DNA of 7,398 nt from Geodermatophilaceae bacterium (GTDB lineage: Bacteria; Actinomycetota; Actinomycetes; Mycobacteriales; Geodermatophilaceae), in assembly GCA_013814015.1 (NCBI GenBank), contig JACCQS010000019.1, positions 1 through 7,398 on the forward strand. The letters run 5' to 3'. Numbering within the stretch: the first letter of the stretch is position 1; the number at the start of each line of letters is the position of its first letter. The translations under genes were made by a program, and so were the position numbers. A model generated the notes under the pieces. That model made no database searches and was not told the origin of the DNA. It saw only the letters and a list, made by a program, of their open reading frames with translations. Below are positions 1-4,923 of the stretch, piece after piece.

Positions 1-161
1 CTTTTCCACCGCCTTGTCGAAGCCGACCTTCTGCAACACCTTCGCGATGATCTTCGCAATGAGCTTTGCCACCACATATCCGATGACCAGGATCAGCAGA
101 AAACCCAGCAGCTTCGGCAGAAACTCCAACAGAGCCGATAACCATCTTCCAACGCTTGCAT
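1..161 (-). CDS. Conserved TM-helix (mechanosensitive channel-like) protein, N-terminal part, apparently frameshifted near its start
   Basis: The 3' part lies beyond the left edge. The minus-strand frame covering 1-129 encodes 43 residues, starting LEFLPKLLGF and ending GFDKAVEK. These match residues 15-57 of the protein encoded at 5870-6667 at 34 of 43 positions without a gap, so this is a paralogue of that family. They cover the first membrane helix and a basic amphipathic stretch. Similarity continues upstream (WLSALLEFLPK against DALDTALEFLPK), but the frame then runs open past 229 with no ATG or GTG. An ATG at 161 has a purine-rich AAAAGAG upstream, yet it is in another frame that stops at 93-95. 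Seen: homology and frame conflict. Inferred: one base lost (or two gained) between about 150 and 161, so the gene is broken, mis-sequenced, or starts weakly at TTG 129. It lies 68 bases downstream of the AmaP-like gene and could be the tail of that operon. Confidence 0.7.
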
Positions 162-229
162 AATGACGTGCTCTTTTGACAGGGGAATATGAGCTTGCCG
201 GGTAAACCTGCAGCTTCGGCCGTCCGAGA

Positions 230-850
230 CTACCGAATGTTCCGGGTGGATTTGGGCAGTTCGAACTCCAGCCGAAATGGCAGCTCGGTCACGGACAGCG
301 CATTGCGTGCCATCGGAAGTGCTTGACCGACAATTCGGTCGTGGATGTCTCCGGCATCGATCCGCCCGTCCAGGGCTACCCGTACGGTCGCGCGGTACCG
401 ATTCGGGGTGCCGGACAGGTAGGCGCCGACCCGACTGACCCCACGATAGGTGCCGATCTCGGCTTCCAGGGCACTCGTGAACGCGCCCGCATCCAGGAAC
501 GTGGAGCCGGCGGTCCGGTCCTCGGAGACCCGGATCGCACTCACCCGATCGGACCGGGTCTGGATCAGCAACCACCACAGGCACAGCAGGGCCACGACAG
601 CCGCAACGACAGCGACCACTGACCAGTACCACGGACTGGCGGCGACGAACTGCTCGATGCTCGGAGCAAGGACGAACTGCAGGCGCAGCCGCTGGCCGAA
701 AGCGCCGAACCCGGCGAGCAGGGCAAGGACGCCGACCCCGAGTAACAGCACTCCCAGAGCGGCCAGCAGGATCCGGTTGGCTCGTACGGTGCCAGGCTGG
801 CGGGTCTCGGCCGAGAGCGCCGCCGGACCGGAGCTCTGCGTGGCGCTCAT
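230..850 (-). CDS. amaP: Alkaline shock response membrane anchor protein, AmaP-type
   Basis: This 206-residue membrane protein resembles the AmaP family, which in Firmicutes anchors Asp23 to the cytoplasmic membrane. Two hydrophobic helices are visible, about residues 27-50 and 74-97, joined by a short loop (51-73) rich in aromatic residues and serine near its end. A cytoplasmic alpha/beta domain of about 105 residues follows, containing LEAEIGTYRGVSRV and the strand YRATVRVAL. The N-terminal 20 residues are polar and low in complexity. The ATG at 850 overlaps the stop of the DUF6286 gene as ATGA (847-850), which fixes the start and implies translational coupling. It is the last intact gene of the Asp23 operon. 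The family name is from recalled architecture and context. The anchoring role here is inferred; a second DUF6286-like protein is the main alternative name. Confidence 0.78.
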   Translation of the reverse strand: MSATQSSGPAALSAETRQPGTVRANRILLAALGVLLLGVGVLALLAGFGAFGQRLRLQFVLAPSIEQFVAASPWYWSVVAVVAAVVALLCLWWLLIQTRSDRVSAIRVSEDRTAGSTFLDAGAFTSALEAEIGTYRGVSRVGAYLSGTPNRYRATVRVALDGRIDAGDIHDRIVGQALPMARNALSVTELPFRLEFELPKSTRNIR

Positions 851-1380
851 GAGTCTCGTCCCGATCTCAGGGTCAGGGACAGGCTCGGCGGCTTCTGCAG
901 CCGAAGTCCGGCCAGTGCGGCCTCGCCGCGCTCCCGTGCTTCGGGACCGACATTGTCCGGTGCGCCCGCCCAGCTGACGGCCTTGACCCGCACGGTACGG
1001 CGGCCGACCCGTGTCGAGGTCTTCCCGACTCCTGGCACCGCGCCGATCTCTGCATCGAGCACCCGCTGGATGCTGCGCCGAGAGATTCCGGCGACGACCT
1101 GCGGATCAGCGGATTGCATGGCCAGCAGGGCCGGTCGGCGTCGACGGACTTCGCTGACCAGGAGCAGCAGACCGAGCAGCGCCAACACGACAGCACCCGT
1201 CACGATCCAGCCCGCCGACCAGGAGTGCGTACGGAAGAACTCTGCGACCTGGGCGTAGGGCAGAAATAGCGGTTTCGGGTTGTTCACCGCGGCGTAGATG
1301 ACCTCGACCACCACAAGGACGGACAAGGCGAACAGCGCCAGCCCGATGACGAGGGACAGGATTCGGTCGGTGGTCCGCAT
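847..1380 (-). CDS. DUF6286-type membrane protein of the Asp23 operon
   Basis: The product has 177 residues. Helix 1 is about residues 7-31, followed by an extracytoplasmic loop with PKPLFLPYAQVAEFFRTHSW, helix 2 at about 57-77, then an Arg cluster (79-82) that places the C-terminus inside by the positive-inside rule. The cytoplasmic part has LDAEIGAVPGVGK, a beta-rich stretch (RRTVRVKAVSW) and a helix (EARERGEAALAGL). This order fits the actinobacterial DUF6286 proteins usually found next to Asp23 and AmaP genes; their biochemical role is not known to me. The start ATG at 1380 lies three bases after the stop of the upstream Asp23-like gene (1384-1386), so the genes are very likely co-translated. 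The cytoplasmic domain resembles that of the neighbouring AmaP-like protein, suggesting an ancient duplication. A partner role for Asp23 coats at the membrane is inferred. Confidence 0.8.
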   Translation of the reverse strand: MRTTDRILSLVIGLALFALSVLVVVEVIYAAVNNPKPLFLPYAQVAEFFRTHSWSAGWIVTGAVVLALLGLLLLVSEVRRRRPALLAMQSADPQVVAGISRRSIQRVLDAEIGAVPGVGKTSTRVGRRTVRVKAVSWAGAPDNVGPEARERGEAALAGLRLQKPPSLSLTLRSGRDS

Positions 1381-1383
1381 GGG

Positions 1384-1812
1384 TCAGCTCACCCGCCGCT
1401 GTTCTGGTTCGTCTGTGACCAGCGCGGTCACCCGGATCGCCACGTGGGCGTGCTGAATCCCGACGAGGTCGCGGAGCTGGCTGACCACTCGCGAGCGCAC
1501 CTGCTCGGTGACCCCGCGGACCGAGGCGGGCCAGGTGACCGACATTTCGACTGTCACGTCGGCGGCATCGGCATGTACGGTCGCGCTCACCCGGGCGCGG
1601 TCGCCGCCCGAACCCAGGGCGATGCCGAGCACTCGAGTCGCCGAGCCGGTGGCCGAATCCACTTCGGAGACCGCCCGCTGAGCGACCCGCTCGACCACCC
1701 GAGGGGCAATGGTCAACCGGCCGCGGGCGCCCGGGTCGTCGCCGACGACGTCGAAGCCGGCCGCTGCCGACGGCGTGGGTGCGCCCCTGGTGTTCGGGAC
1801 CTCTCGGTTCAT
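1384..1812 (-). CDS. Asp23/Gls24 family envelope stress response protein (second copy)
   Basis: This 142-residue soluble protein has no signal peptide or membrane helix. After a Pro/Ala-rich lead (residues 1-30) comes GRLTIAPRVVERVAQRAVSEV, the typical Asp23 opening: a short beta strand, then a helix that remains on the membrane face. A variable strand region with GIALGSGG follows, then VSATVHADAADVTVEMSV and a helix with VTEQVRSRVVSQLRDLVG leading into the final strand AHVAIRVTAL. The ATG at 1812 overlaps the stop of the DUF2273 gene (ATGA, 1809-1812). The same frame stays open upstream to 2088, but that extension reads across the DUF2273 gene and the intergenic RBS and is not protein-like. 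No clear Shine-Dalgarno is visible, so coupling probably drives initiation. It is more divergent than the Asp23 protein at 2398-2892 and likely forms part of the same membrane-associated layer. Confidence 0.83.
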   Translation of the reverse strand: MNREVPNTRGAPTPSAAAGFDVVGDDPGARGRLTIAPRVVERVAQRAVSEVDSATGSATRVLGIALGSGGDRARVSATVHADAADVTVEMSVTWPASVRGVTEQVRSRVVSQLRDLVGIQHAHVAIRVTALVTDEPEQRRVS

Positions 1813-1994
1813 CGCTTCGAGCGGTCGCCGCCGCCTAGGTAGGGGCTGAGGTCTATCTGGCCTTCGACCACCTTGCCGACGACGAACCCGACGACGGCCA
1901 GAAAGGCGACGATCAGGAACGCGCCGAATCCGCCGATGACACCGGCGAAGCCGAGTGCCATGCCGACAAGCATGCCCACAAAGCTGGGACGCAT
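1809..1994 (-). CDS. Small integral membrane protein, DUF2273-like
   Basis: This 61-residue protein is almost entirely membrane-embedded. Two Gly-rich hydrophobic helices (about 5-20 and 22-40) form a hairpin, followed by GKVVEGQIDLSPYLGGG and a basic C-terminal tail (DRSKR). Size, the Gly-rich hairpin and position inside an Asp23 operon match DUF2273 proteins, which accompany Asp23/AmaP genes in Gram-positive bacteria; their precise function is not established to my knowledge. The start is well supported: AAGGAG on the minus strand at 2001-2006 sits six bases before ATG 1994. The stop overlaps the start of the next gene by four bases. A 68-base gap separates it from the upstream short Asp23-like gene, enough for its own RBS; I see no terminator in that gap, so the operon probably reads through. 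It may help tether Asp23-type proteins (inferred). Confidence 0.8.
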   Translation of the reverse strand: MRPSFVGMLVGMALGFAGVIGGFGAFLIVAFLAVVGFVVGKVVEGQIDLSPYLGGGDRSKR

Positions 1995-2000
1995 GGAGTT

Positions 2001-2006
2001 CTCCTT
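2001..2006 (-). promoter_or_regulatory. Ribosome binding site of the DUF2273-like gene
   Basis: The minus-strand sequence AAGGAG lies six bases upstream of ATG 1994. It is the strongest Shine-Dalgarno inside the Asp23 operon; the other internal genes rely on overlapping or nearly touching stop/start codons. It fixes the start of this very short gene. Confidence 0.75.
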
Positions 2007-2062
2007 CGAGGGATGTGCGGTATTTGACCGCGAGGTATGAAAGCCGTACCGGAGTTCCTGAC

Positions 2063-2401
2063 CTACCCGGCGGCACCGGCCGCGCCACCGATGTCGACGT
2101 CGTCGATGGCCACCGTCACCGAACGCCCCGGCGCCACCAGAGCAACCGCGTGGCGGACCTGATCCGCGACCTCGGACATGGGGGGACCGAAGGTAGCCAC
2201 TACCCGTACATCGAGGTCGGTCTCGCCGACAACGGGATGCTCCCGTACGACCACCCCGTACACCCGCCGCCCGGGTAGATACGTCGCGGCTTCGCCGAGC
2301 AGACCGCCGGATAGCCGGGCGACGGTCGAACAGGCACCGACGGAAGCCGCCACGGCGTCCACGTCCACGCCCCCGATGACGGCAGGGCGGGGTTCGGTCA
2401 C
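2063..2401 (-). CDS. Short Asp23-like protein of the envelope stress operon
   Basis: The product is 112 residues, soluble and without a signal peptide. Its layout is a compact Asp23-type fold: a helix (DVDAVAASVGACSTVARLSG), a segment LPGRRVYGVVV, the strand TDLDVRVVATFG, a helix (MSEVADQVRHAVALV) and a final strand SVTVAIDDVDI, ending in an Ala/Gly-rich tail. The pattern ARLSGG...YLPGRRV is shared, as I recall it, by small proteins in actinobacterial Asp23 clusters. The final strand VTVAIDDVDI echoes VNISVDDIHL in the canonical Asp23 protein encoded just upstream. The ATG at 2401 overlaps the upstream stop (ATGA, 2398-2401), so start and coupling are clear. It lacks the longer N-terminal lead of its neighbours. 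A role as partner or capping subunit of an Asp23 assembly is inference only. Confidence 0.75.
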   Translation of the reverse strand: MTEPRPAVIGGVDVDAVAASVGACSTVARLSGGLLGEAATYLPGRRVYGVVVREHPVVGETDLDVRVVATFGPPMSEVADQVRHAVALVAPGRSVTVAIDDVDIGGAAGAAG

Positions 2402-2892
2402 TGAACCCGGCTCTCCTGCGGCTGCTCGTCCTCGCTGGGGTCGCTAGGCAGGTGGATGTCGTCGACGGAGATGTTGACCTCGACCACCTGCAGCCCGGTC
2501 ATCCGTTCGATGCTCTGGATGACGTTGCGCCGAACGGCAGCGGCGAGCTCGGTTATGGAGACGCCGTACTCGACGACGAGGTCGAGGTCGATGGCTGCCT
2601 GGGTTTCGCCGACCTCCACGGCCACGCCCTGGGAGACGTTAGGGCCGCCGGAGCCGGGGATGCGCTCGCGGATGGCACCGAACGCGCGGGCGGCGCCGGC
2701 CCCCAACTTGTAGACACCGGAGACGTCGCGAGCAGCGACGCCGGCGATCTTCTGGACCACCGACTCGGCGATGCTGGTCTTGCCCTGGCTGGTCTGCAGC
2801 TGCTTGCCGGCCGAGGACTCGTCCTGGCGCGCCGTCGTGGGCGCTGCGGACGTGCTGGGCGGAGCGGAGGTGGTGGTTTTCGGCGCGGTCAC
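2398..2892 (-). CDS. Asp23/Gls24 family envelope stress response protein (canonical copy, first gene of operon)
   Basis: This 164-residue protein has the clearest Asp23 signature in the window. A Thr/Ser/Pro/Ala-rich disordered lead (1-38) precedes GKTSIAESVVQKIAGVAARD and VSGVYKLGAG, then the strand pair VAVEVGETQAAIDLDLVVEYG, a helix (ITELAAAVRRNVIQSIERMTG) and the last strand VVEVNISVDDIHL, with an acidic tail. In Firmicutes the family is abundant, cytoplasmic and held at the membrane by AmaP, and is linked to alkaline and cell-wall stress. The start is GTG 2892, preceded by AAGGG at 2898-2902 with five bases between. It heads six tightly spaced minus-strand genes. It faces the J-domain-like gene across a 151-base divergent region that must hold its promoter. 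Alternative starts further upstream are not supported by an RBS. Confidence 0.9.
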   Translation of the reverse strand: MTAPKTTTSAPPSTSAAPTTARQDESSAGKQLQTSQGKTSIAESVVQKIAGVAARDVSGVYKLGAGAARAFGAIRERIPGSGGPNVSQGVAVEVGETQAAIDLDLVVEYGVSITELAAAVRRNVIQSIERMTGLQVVEVNISVDDIHLPSDPSEDEQPQESRVQ

Positions 2893-2982
2893 GATATCCC
2901 TTCGATTGCGTCCGATGCGGTTCGCACGGGACTCTCTTATGGACTACGACACGGCGGCACCGGAATCCTCACGCCACAGTTG

Positions 2983-2992
2983 GAGATATCTC
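2983..2992. promoter_or_regulatory. Perfect 10-bp palindrome in the divergent intergenic region, possible operator
   Basis: GAGATATCTC is a perfect inverted repeat lying between the divergent Asp23 operon (start 2892) and the J-domain-like gene (start 3044). Its core GATATC occurs again at 2893-2898, directly between the Asp23 RBS and its GTG codon. Position and symmetry fit a repressor site acting on either gene, but a 10-bp palindrome can occur by chance and I recognise no regulator for it. Confidence 0.25.
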
Positions 2993-3029
2993 ATTTGGTT
3001 CCCCAGCAGCGTCGGCGTAAACGCGGCGT

Positions 3030-3035
3030 TAGAGT
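3030..3035 (+). promoter_or_regulatory. Candidate -10 element giving a leaderless mRNA for the J-domain-like gene
   Basis: TAGAGT fits the actinobacterial TANNNT -10 pattern and ends eight bases before GTG 3044. Transcription would begin at or within a few bases of the start codon. No Shine-Dalgarno is present in that gap, which agrees with leaderless translation, common in Actinobacteria. The -35 region about 17 bases upstream is poor, so the call rests on the -10 and its spacing. Confidence 0.4.
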
Positions 3036-3043
3036 CCCAACCC

Positions 3044-3313
3044 GTGAGTCCGCAGCGCAACGATCCGGTTCGCGTCGATGCGCGCGCTGAGTTCCGCCGA
3101 TTCGTTCTGGAACATCATCCAGACCGGGGTGGCGACCCACAGGTGTTCCACGCTGGCCTTGCTGCCTATCGGGCGACCGGCAGCGTGTACGGCTTCGTTC
3201 CTCGACTGGGTCCCAGGCTGTCTGCATCCCGACGACGTCGCGGGGCTGCCGCCGTCATCAACCGACTGCGCCGCGCCAGGCAAGCTCGCCGGCGCCGGCC
3301 GCGAGTCCGGTAA
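3044..3313 (+). CDS. Small J-domain-like protein with HPD motif and Arg-rich tail
   Basis: The product has 89 residues from GTG 3044. Residues 13-44 (ARAEFRRFVLEHHPDRGGD, then PQVFHAGLAAYRAT) look like helix II, the HPD loop (His25-Pro26-Asp27) and helix III of a J-domain, the part of DnaJ co-chaperones that stimulates DnaK ATPase. Helix I is missing or replaced by a short lead (VSPQRNDPV). The tail from residue 54 carries 16 arginines in 36 residues and could bind nucleic acid or acidic partners. It is the only convincing plus-strand gene. The minus-strand frames opposite it (such as 3029-3283) show no family resemblance. A TANNNT element eight bases upstream suggests a leaderless mRNA. It is divergent from the Asp23 operon and convergent, with 12 bases between stops, with the next gene. 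J-domain similarity is seen; DnaK partnership is inferred. The gene could start further upstream. Confidence 0.7.
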   Translation: MSPQRNDPVRVDARAEFRRFVLEHHPDRGGDPQVFHAGLAAYRATGSVYGFVPRLGPRLSASRRRRGAAAVINRLRRARQARRRRPRVR

Positions 3314-3325
3314 CGAGATCGGCGG

Positions 3326-3970
3326 CTATCCCCTTTCCGCGAGGTAGCGACTGGGGTCGCTGCCGGCCGAGGCGCCAGCTTCCAGCCACCGGGTAAAGCC
3401 CTCCTGATCACGGCGTTCGAGTTCGTCCAGATACTTTGCGCGTACGCCAACGATGACATCGCGATCCGGTCCAGAGGTCGTGTGCTGCAGCGCGGTGTAG
3501 CTCCGTCGCCAGGCCAGGCACAGTTGTTCGGTGGTCAGCTCGGCGGGTGGAGTCGTTGTCAGTCGCACGGGCTCGGCGGGTAGGTCAGGCGGCGGTTGAA
3601 GGGCTGGCTCGGGTACGGCCGCTGTCCGCCTCCGGTTGAACCACCACAGCCAGGCTGCTGCCGCGAGGACGACTGCGAATCCGGCGGCGCCGGCGGCGCC
3701 GAATATCGCGATCATGCCTACGAAGACCAGACAGCCGATCACCGTCCCGGAGCCAGCCAGGATCCCGATCCGTGCGGCAGGCCTTCGGTCACCAACATCG
3801 CCCGGATCGACTGCGTTCCTGGCGTTGACGCCGACGAGGGACCCCACCAGCAGGCCCAACGCCAGCCAGCCGAACAGGGCGGTGGCCGGCAGAACGATGA
3901 CGCCCACGCCGACGAGAAGGGATGCCGCGGCAACCACCACGACCCACAGGAGCCGATGCATCAGGAACAT
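3326..3970 (-). CDS. Four-helix membrane protein with conserved C-terminal cytoplasmic domain
   Basis: The product has 214 residues and an unknown function. Four hydrophobic helices are visible (about 7-27, 31-50, 68-90 and 94-112), then NRRR (112-115) marking the cytoplasmic side, a Pro-rich linker (119-143) and a soluble domain (144-214) with LTTEQLCLAWRRSYTAL, AKYLDELERRD and FTRWLEAGASAGSDPSRYL. I recall this last module (LDELERRD..GF.RWL..G) from many uncharacterised actinobacterial proteins, but know no activity for it. Start: ATG 3970 (MFLMHRLL) with GAGG about nine bases upstream. ATG 3961 is an alternative. The frame is open to 4153 upstream, but that part overlaps the neighbouring gene and is Arg/Ser/Pro-rich antisense-like sequence. 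It lies 64 bases downstream of the DUF4190-like gene and could be co-transcribed with it; no strong terminator is visible between them. Confidence 0.8.
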   Translation of the reverse strand: MFLMHRLLWVVVVAAASLLVGVGVIVLPATALFGWLALGLLVGSLVGVNARNAVDPGDVGDRRPAARIGILAGSGTVIGCLVFVGMIAIFGAAGAAGFAVVLAAAAWLWWFNRRRTAAVPEPALQPPPDLPAEPVRLTTTPPAELTTEQLCLAWRRSYTALQHTTSGPDRDVIVGVRAKYLDELERRDQEGFTRWLEAGASAGSDPSRYLAERG

Positions 3971-4034
3971 CTCGCTGAACCTCGCAGTCAGCAGCAGGGG
4001 AAACGATCCCAGCGGTGTTGCCCGCCGGCTACAG

Positions 4035-4574
4035 CTACGGCGTGGGTATGTCGGCCTCGGGCAGGTTGTCCTTGAGCCTCTCGATCTGGCGCTCGAGCCG
4101 ATCGACGGCGCCCTGGTCGTTGAGAAACGTGGTGATCCCGATGGCCAGCGCACCGGCGATGAGTACGGCGATGATGCTCAGCACCAGTCCGGCGATGGAC
4201 ACACCTTTTCCGGTGATCCCGACCTTCTTGGCCGCCCGGATTCCGACGATGCCGAGGATGATCCCGAGAATCCCGACGACCAGGCCAACCGGGGAGAGCA
4301 GCACGGTCAGCACCATCAGCAACGCCGCCACGCCGAAGGCCAGCGCGAATGCCGCCGCGACACTGGTCTTGGCCGGTTTGGCACTGCTTTCGCGCTGTTC
4401 GACCTCATTCTCGGCACGGTCGTGTTGATGGCGTTCGTGCTCGTCACGATCGCGGGCCTCGCGCTCGTGCTGAGCGCGGTCGTGCCACTCGCGGTCGTGT
4501 TCCTCGCGAGATGTGGCCTGTGCTCGGCCCGCGGCGCCATCGTCGACGTTGCGGGGGCCTTCGGTGCTGGCCAT
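4035..4574 (-). CDS. DUF4190-like membrane protein with N-terminal His/Asp/Arg pentapeptide repeats
   Basis: The product has 179 residues. Residues 1-25 are polar. Residues 26-55 form six tandem pentapeptides of pattern H-[DE]-R-x-x (HDREW, HDRAQ, HEREA, RDRDE, HERHQ, HDRAE). A Lys/Ser linker follows, then hydrophobic helices at about 72-92, 95-112 and 125-148 in the Gly/Ile-rich style of DUF4190 (SPVGLVVGILGIILGIVGI, and KGVSIAGLVLSII). It ends in a short amphipathic helix (AVDRLERQIERLKDNLPEA). The charged N-terminus is likely a cytoplasmic helical rod, possibly able to bind metal through its histidines; both are inference. The start is ATG 4574 with AAGGA six bases upstream. A strong hairpin at 4645-4688 separates it from the previous gene, so it probably has its own promoter, though none is obvious. 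The next gene follows after 64 bases. The role is unknown. Confidence 0.82.
   Translation of the reverse strand: MASTEGPRNVDDGAAGRAQATSREEHDREWHDRAQHEREARDRDEHERHQHDRAENEVEQRESSAKPAKTSVAAAFALAFGVAALLMVLTVLLSPVGLVVGILGIILGIVGIRAAKKVGITGKGVSIAGLVLSIIAVLIAGALAIGITTFLNDQGAVDRLERQIERLKDNLPEADIPTP
4410..4499 (-). repeat. Six imperfect 15-base tandem repeats coding for H-[DE]-R-x-x
   Basis: Within the DUF4190-like gene, 90 bases form six in-frame units of 15 bases. On the plus strand most units begin TCGTG or a close variant (TCGCG in one), with diverging third segments. The unit length is a multiple of three, so copy number could vary without breaking the frame. The repeat is visible both in the DNA and in the protein (residues 26-55). 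Confidence 0.75.
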
Positions 4575-4644
4575 AGGAGGTCCTTCGTCTCAATGCGGTG
4601 AGTGGGCGCCGGTAGCTCAGCGCGGGTGGTCTGGGGATGAACTG

Positions 4645-4688
4645 GGGTCGGTGGCCGGAGCACCGCCGGGGTGTCCGGCCACCGATCC
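4645..4688 (-). terminator. Strong GC-rich hairpin after the 61-residue protein gene
   Basis: A 12-bp perfect stem (4648-4659 with 4674-4685) is extended below by one mismatch and two G-C pairs, and above by a four-pair stem (4661-4664 with 4670-4673) after a one-base bulge. It begins 13 bases past the TAG stop at 4701-4703 in the direction of transcription. No U-run follows, which is usual for actinobacterial hairpin terminators. It should insulate the DUF4190-like gene from upstream reading. Confidence 0.65.
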
Positions 4689-4700
4689 GAGCCGATTGGC

Positions 4701-4886
4701 CTAGAGGCCGATCTTGTCGCCGAGGCCGCCGCCCAGGCTCCCTGGGTCAACGCCGAACTTGTCGAGCAGGCCCTTGTCCTTGTCCGTGTCGACCTGGTCG
4801 GGGAGCTCGGAGTTGGCCTGCTCGGCCTTGTCGTTGTCACCGCGTGACTTGATCATCTCGATGATCTTGTCCTTGGGGATCTGCAT
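4701..4886 (-). CDS. Small acidic soluble protein, uncharacterised (61 residues)
   Basis: The product has 61 residues with no signal peptide or membrane helix. The N-terminal half is charged and helical (MQIPKDKIIEMIKSRGDNDKAEQANSEL). A conserved-looking PDQVDTDKDKGLLDKFGVDP segment leads into a Gly-rich end (GSLGGGLGDKIGL). I recall similar short actinobacterial proteins beginning with an IPKD-type motif and carrying ELPDQVDTD, all without assigned function. The start is secure: GGAAGGAAG at 4892-4900 lies upstream of ATG 4886. It sits between two hairpins (4924-4950 before it and 4645-4688 after it), so it is probably a single-gene transcript. I see no obvious promoter in the 74 bases upstream; if the first hairpin only attenuates, it may also be expressed from the DUF2382 gene. 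The company it keeps suggests a stress-induced protein, which is inference. Confidence 0.8.
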   Translation of the reverse strand: MQIPKDKIIEMIKSRGDNDKAEQANSELPDQVDTDKDKGLLDKFGVDPGSLGGGLGDKIGL

Positions 4887-4923
4887 GTGAACTTCCTTCC
4901 GTTACTAGGGATGTGTGCTGAGC

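Noticed and set aside
93..632. Minus-strand open frame of 179 codons overlapping the AmaP-like gene and the left-edge fragment
   Set aside because: Most of it is an Arg/Ser/Pro-rich off-frame reading of the AmaP-like gene. Only its last 23 codons, beginning at ATG 161, matter, as the possible original start of the frameshifted TM-helix paralogue.
1384..2088. N-terminally extended form of the second Asp23-like protein (234 codons)
   Set aside because: The extension reads through the DUF2273 gene and its RBS in another frame and is Arg/Pro-rich. The ATGA overlap at 1809-1812 and the protein sequence support the 142-residue form.
2452..3090. Plus-strand open frame of 212 codons opposite the canonical Asp23 gene
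   Set aside because: The minus-strand Asp23 signature is unmistakable, and this frame also overlaps the J-domain-like gene start. The Asp/Gly/Leu-rich product is a complement artefact.
3029..3283. Minus-strand open frame opposite the J-domain-like gene
   Set aside because: It has no recognisable family, is Ser/Gly/Pro-rich, and would overlap the divergent promoter region. The plus-strand frame carries the HPD motif and a candidate promoter.
3636..4601. Long plus-strand open frame (321 codons) opposite the two membrane protein genes
   Set aside because: It runs antisense across two well-supported minus-strand genes and their intergenic gap, is rich in Pro/Thr/Arg/Asp without domain likeness, and has no convincing RBS. 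Such open antisense frames are common in high-GC DNA.
4606..4690. tRNA-like start (GGCGCCGGTAGCTCAGC) followed by a hairpin
   Set aside because: The D-stem cannot close with a matching GAGC, and there is no anticodon arm or GTTCRA T-loop. The following hairpin pairs as one long stem and fits a terminator.
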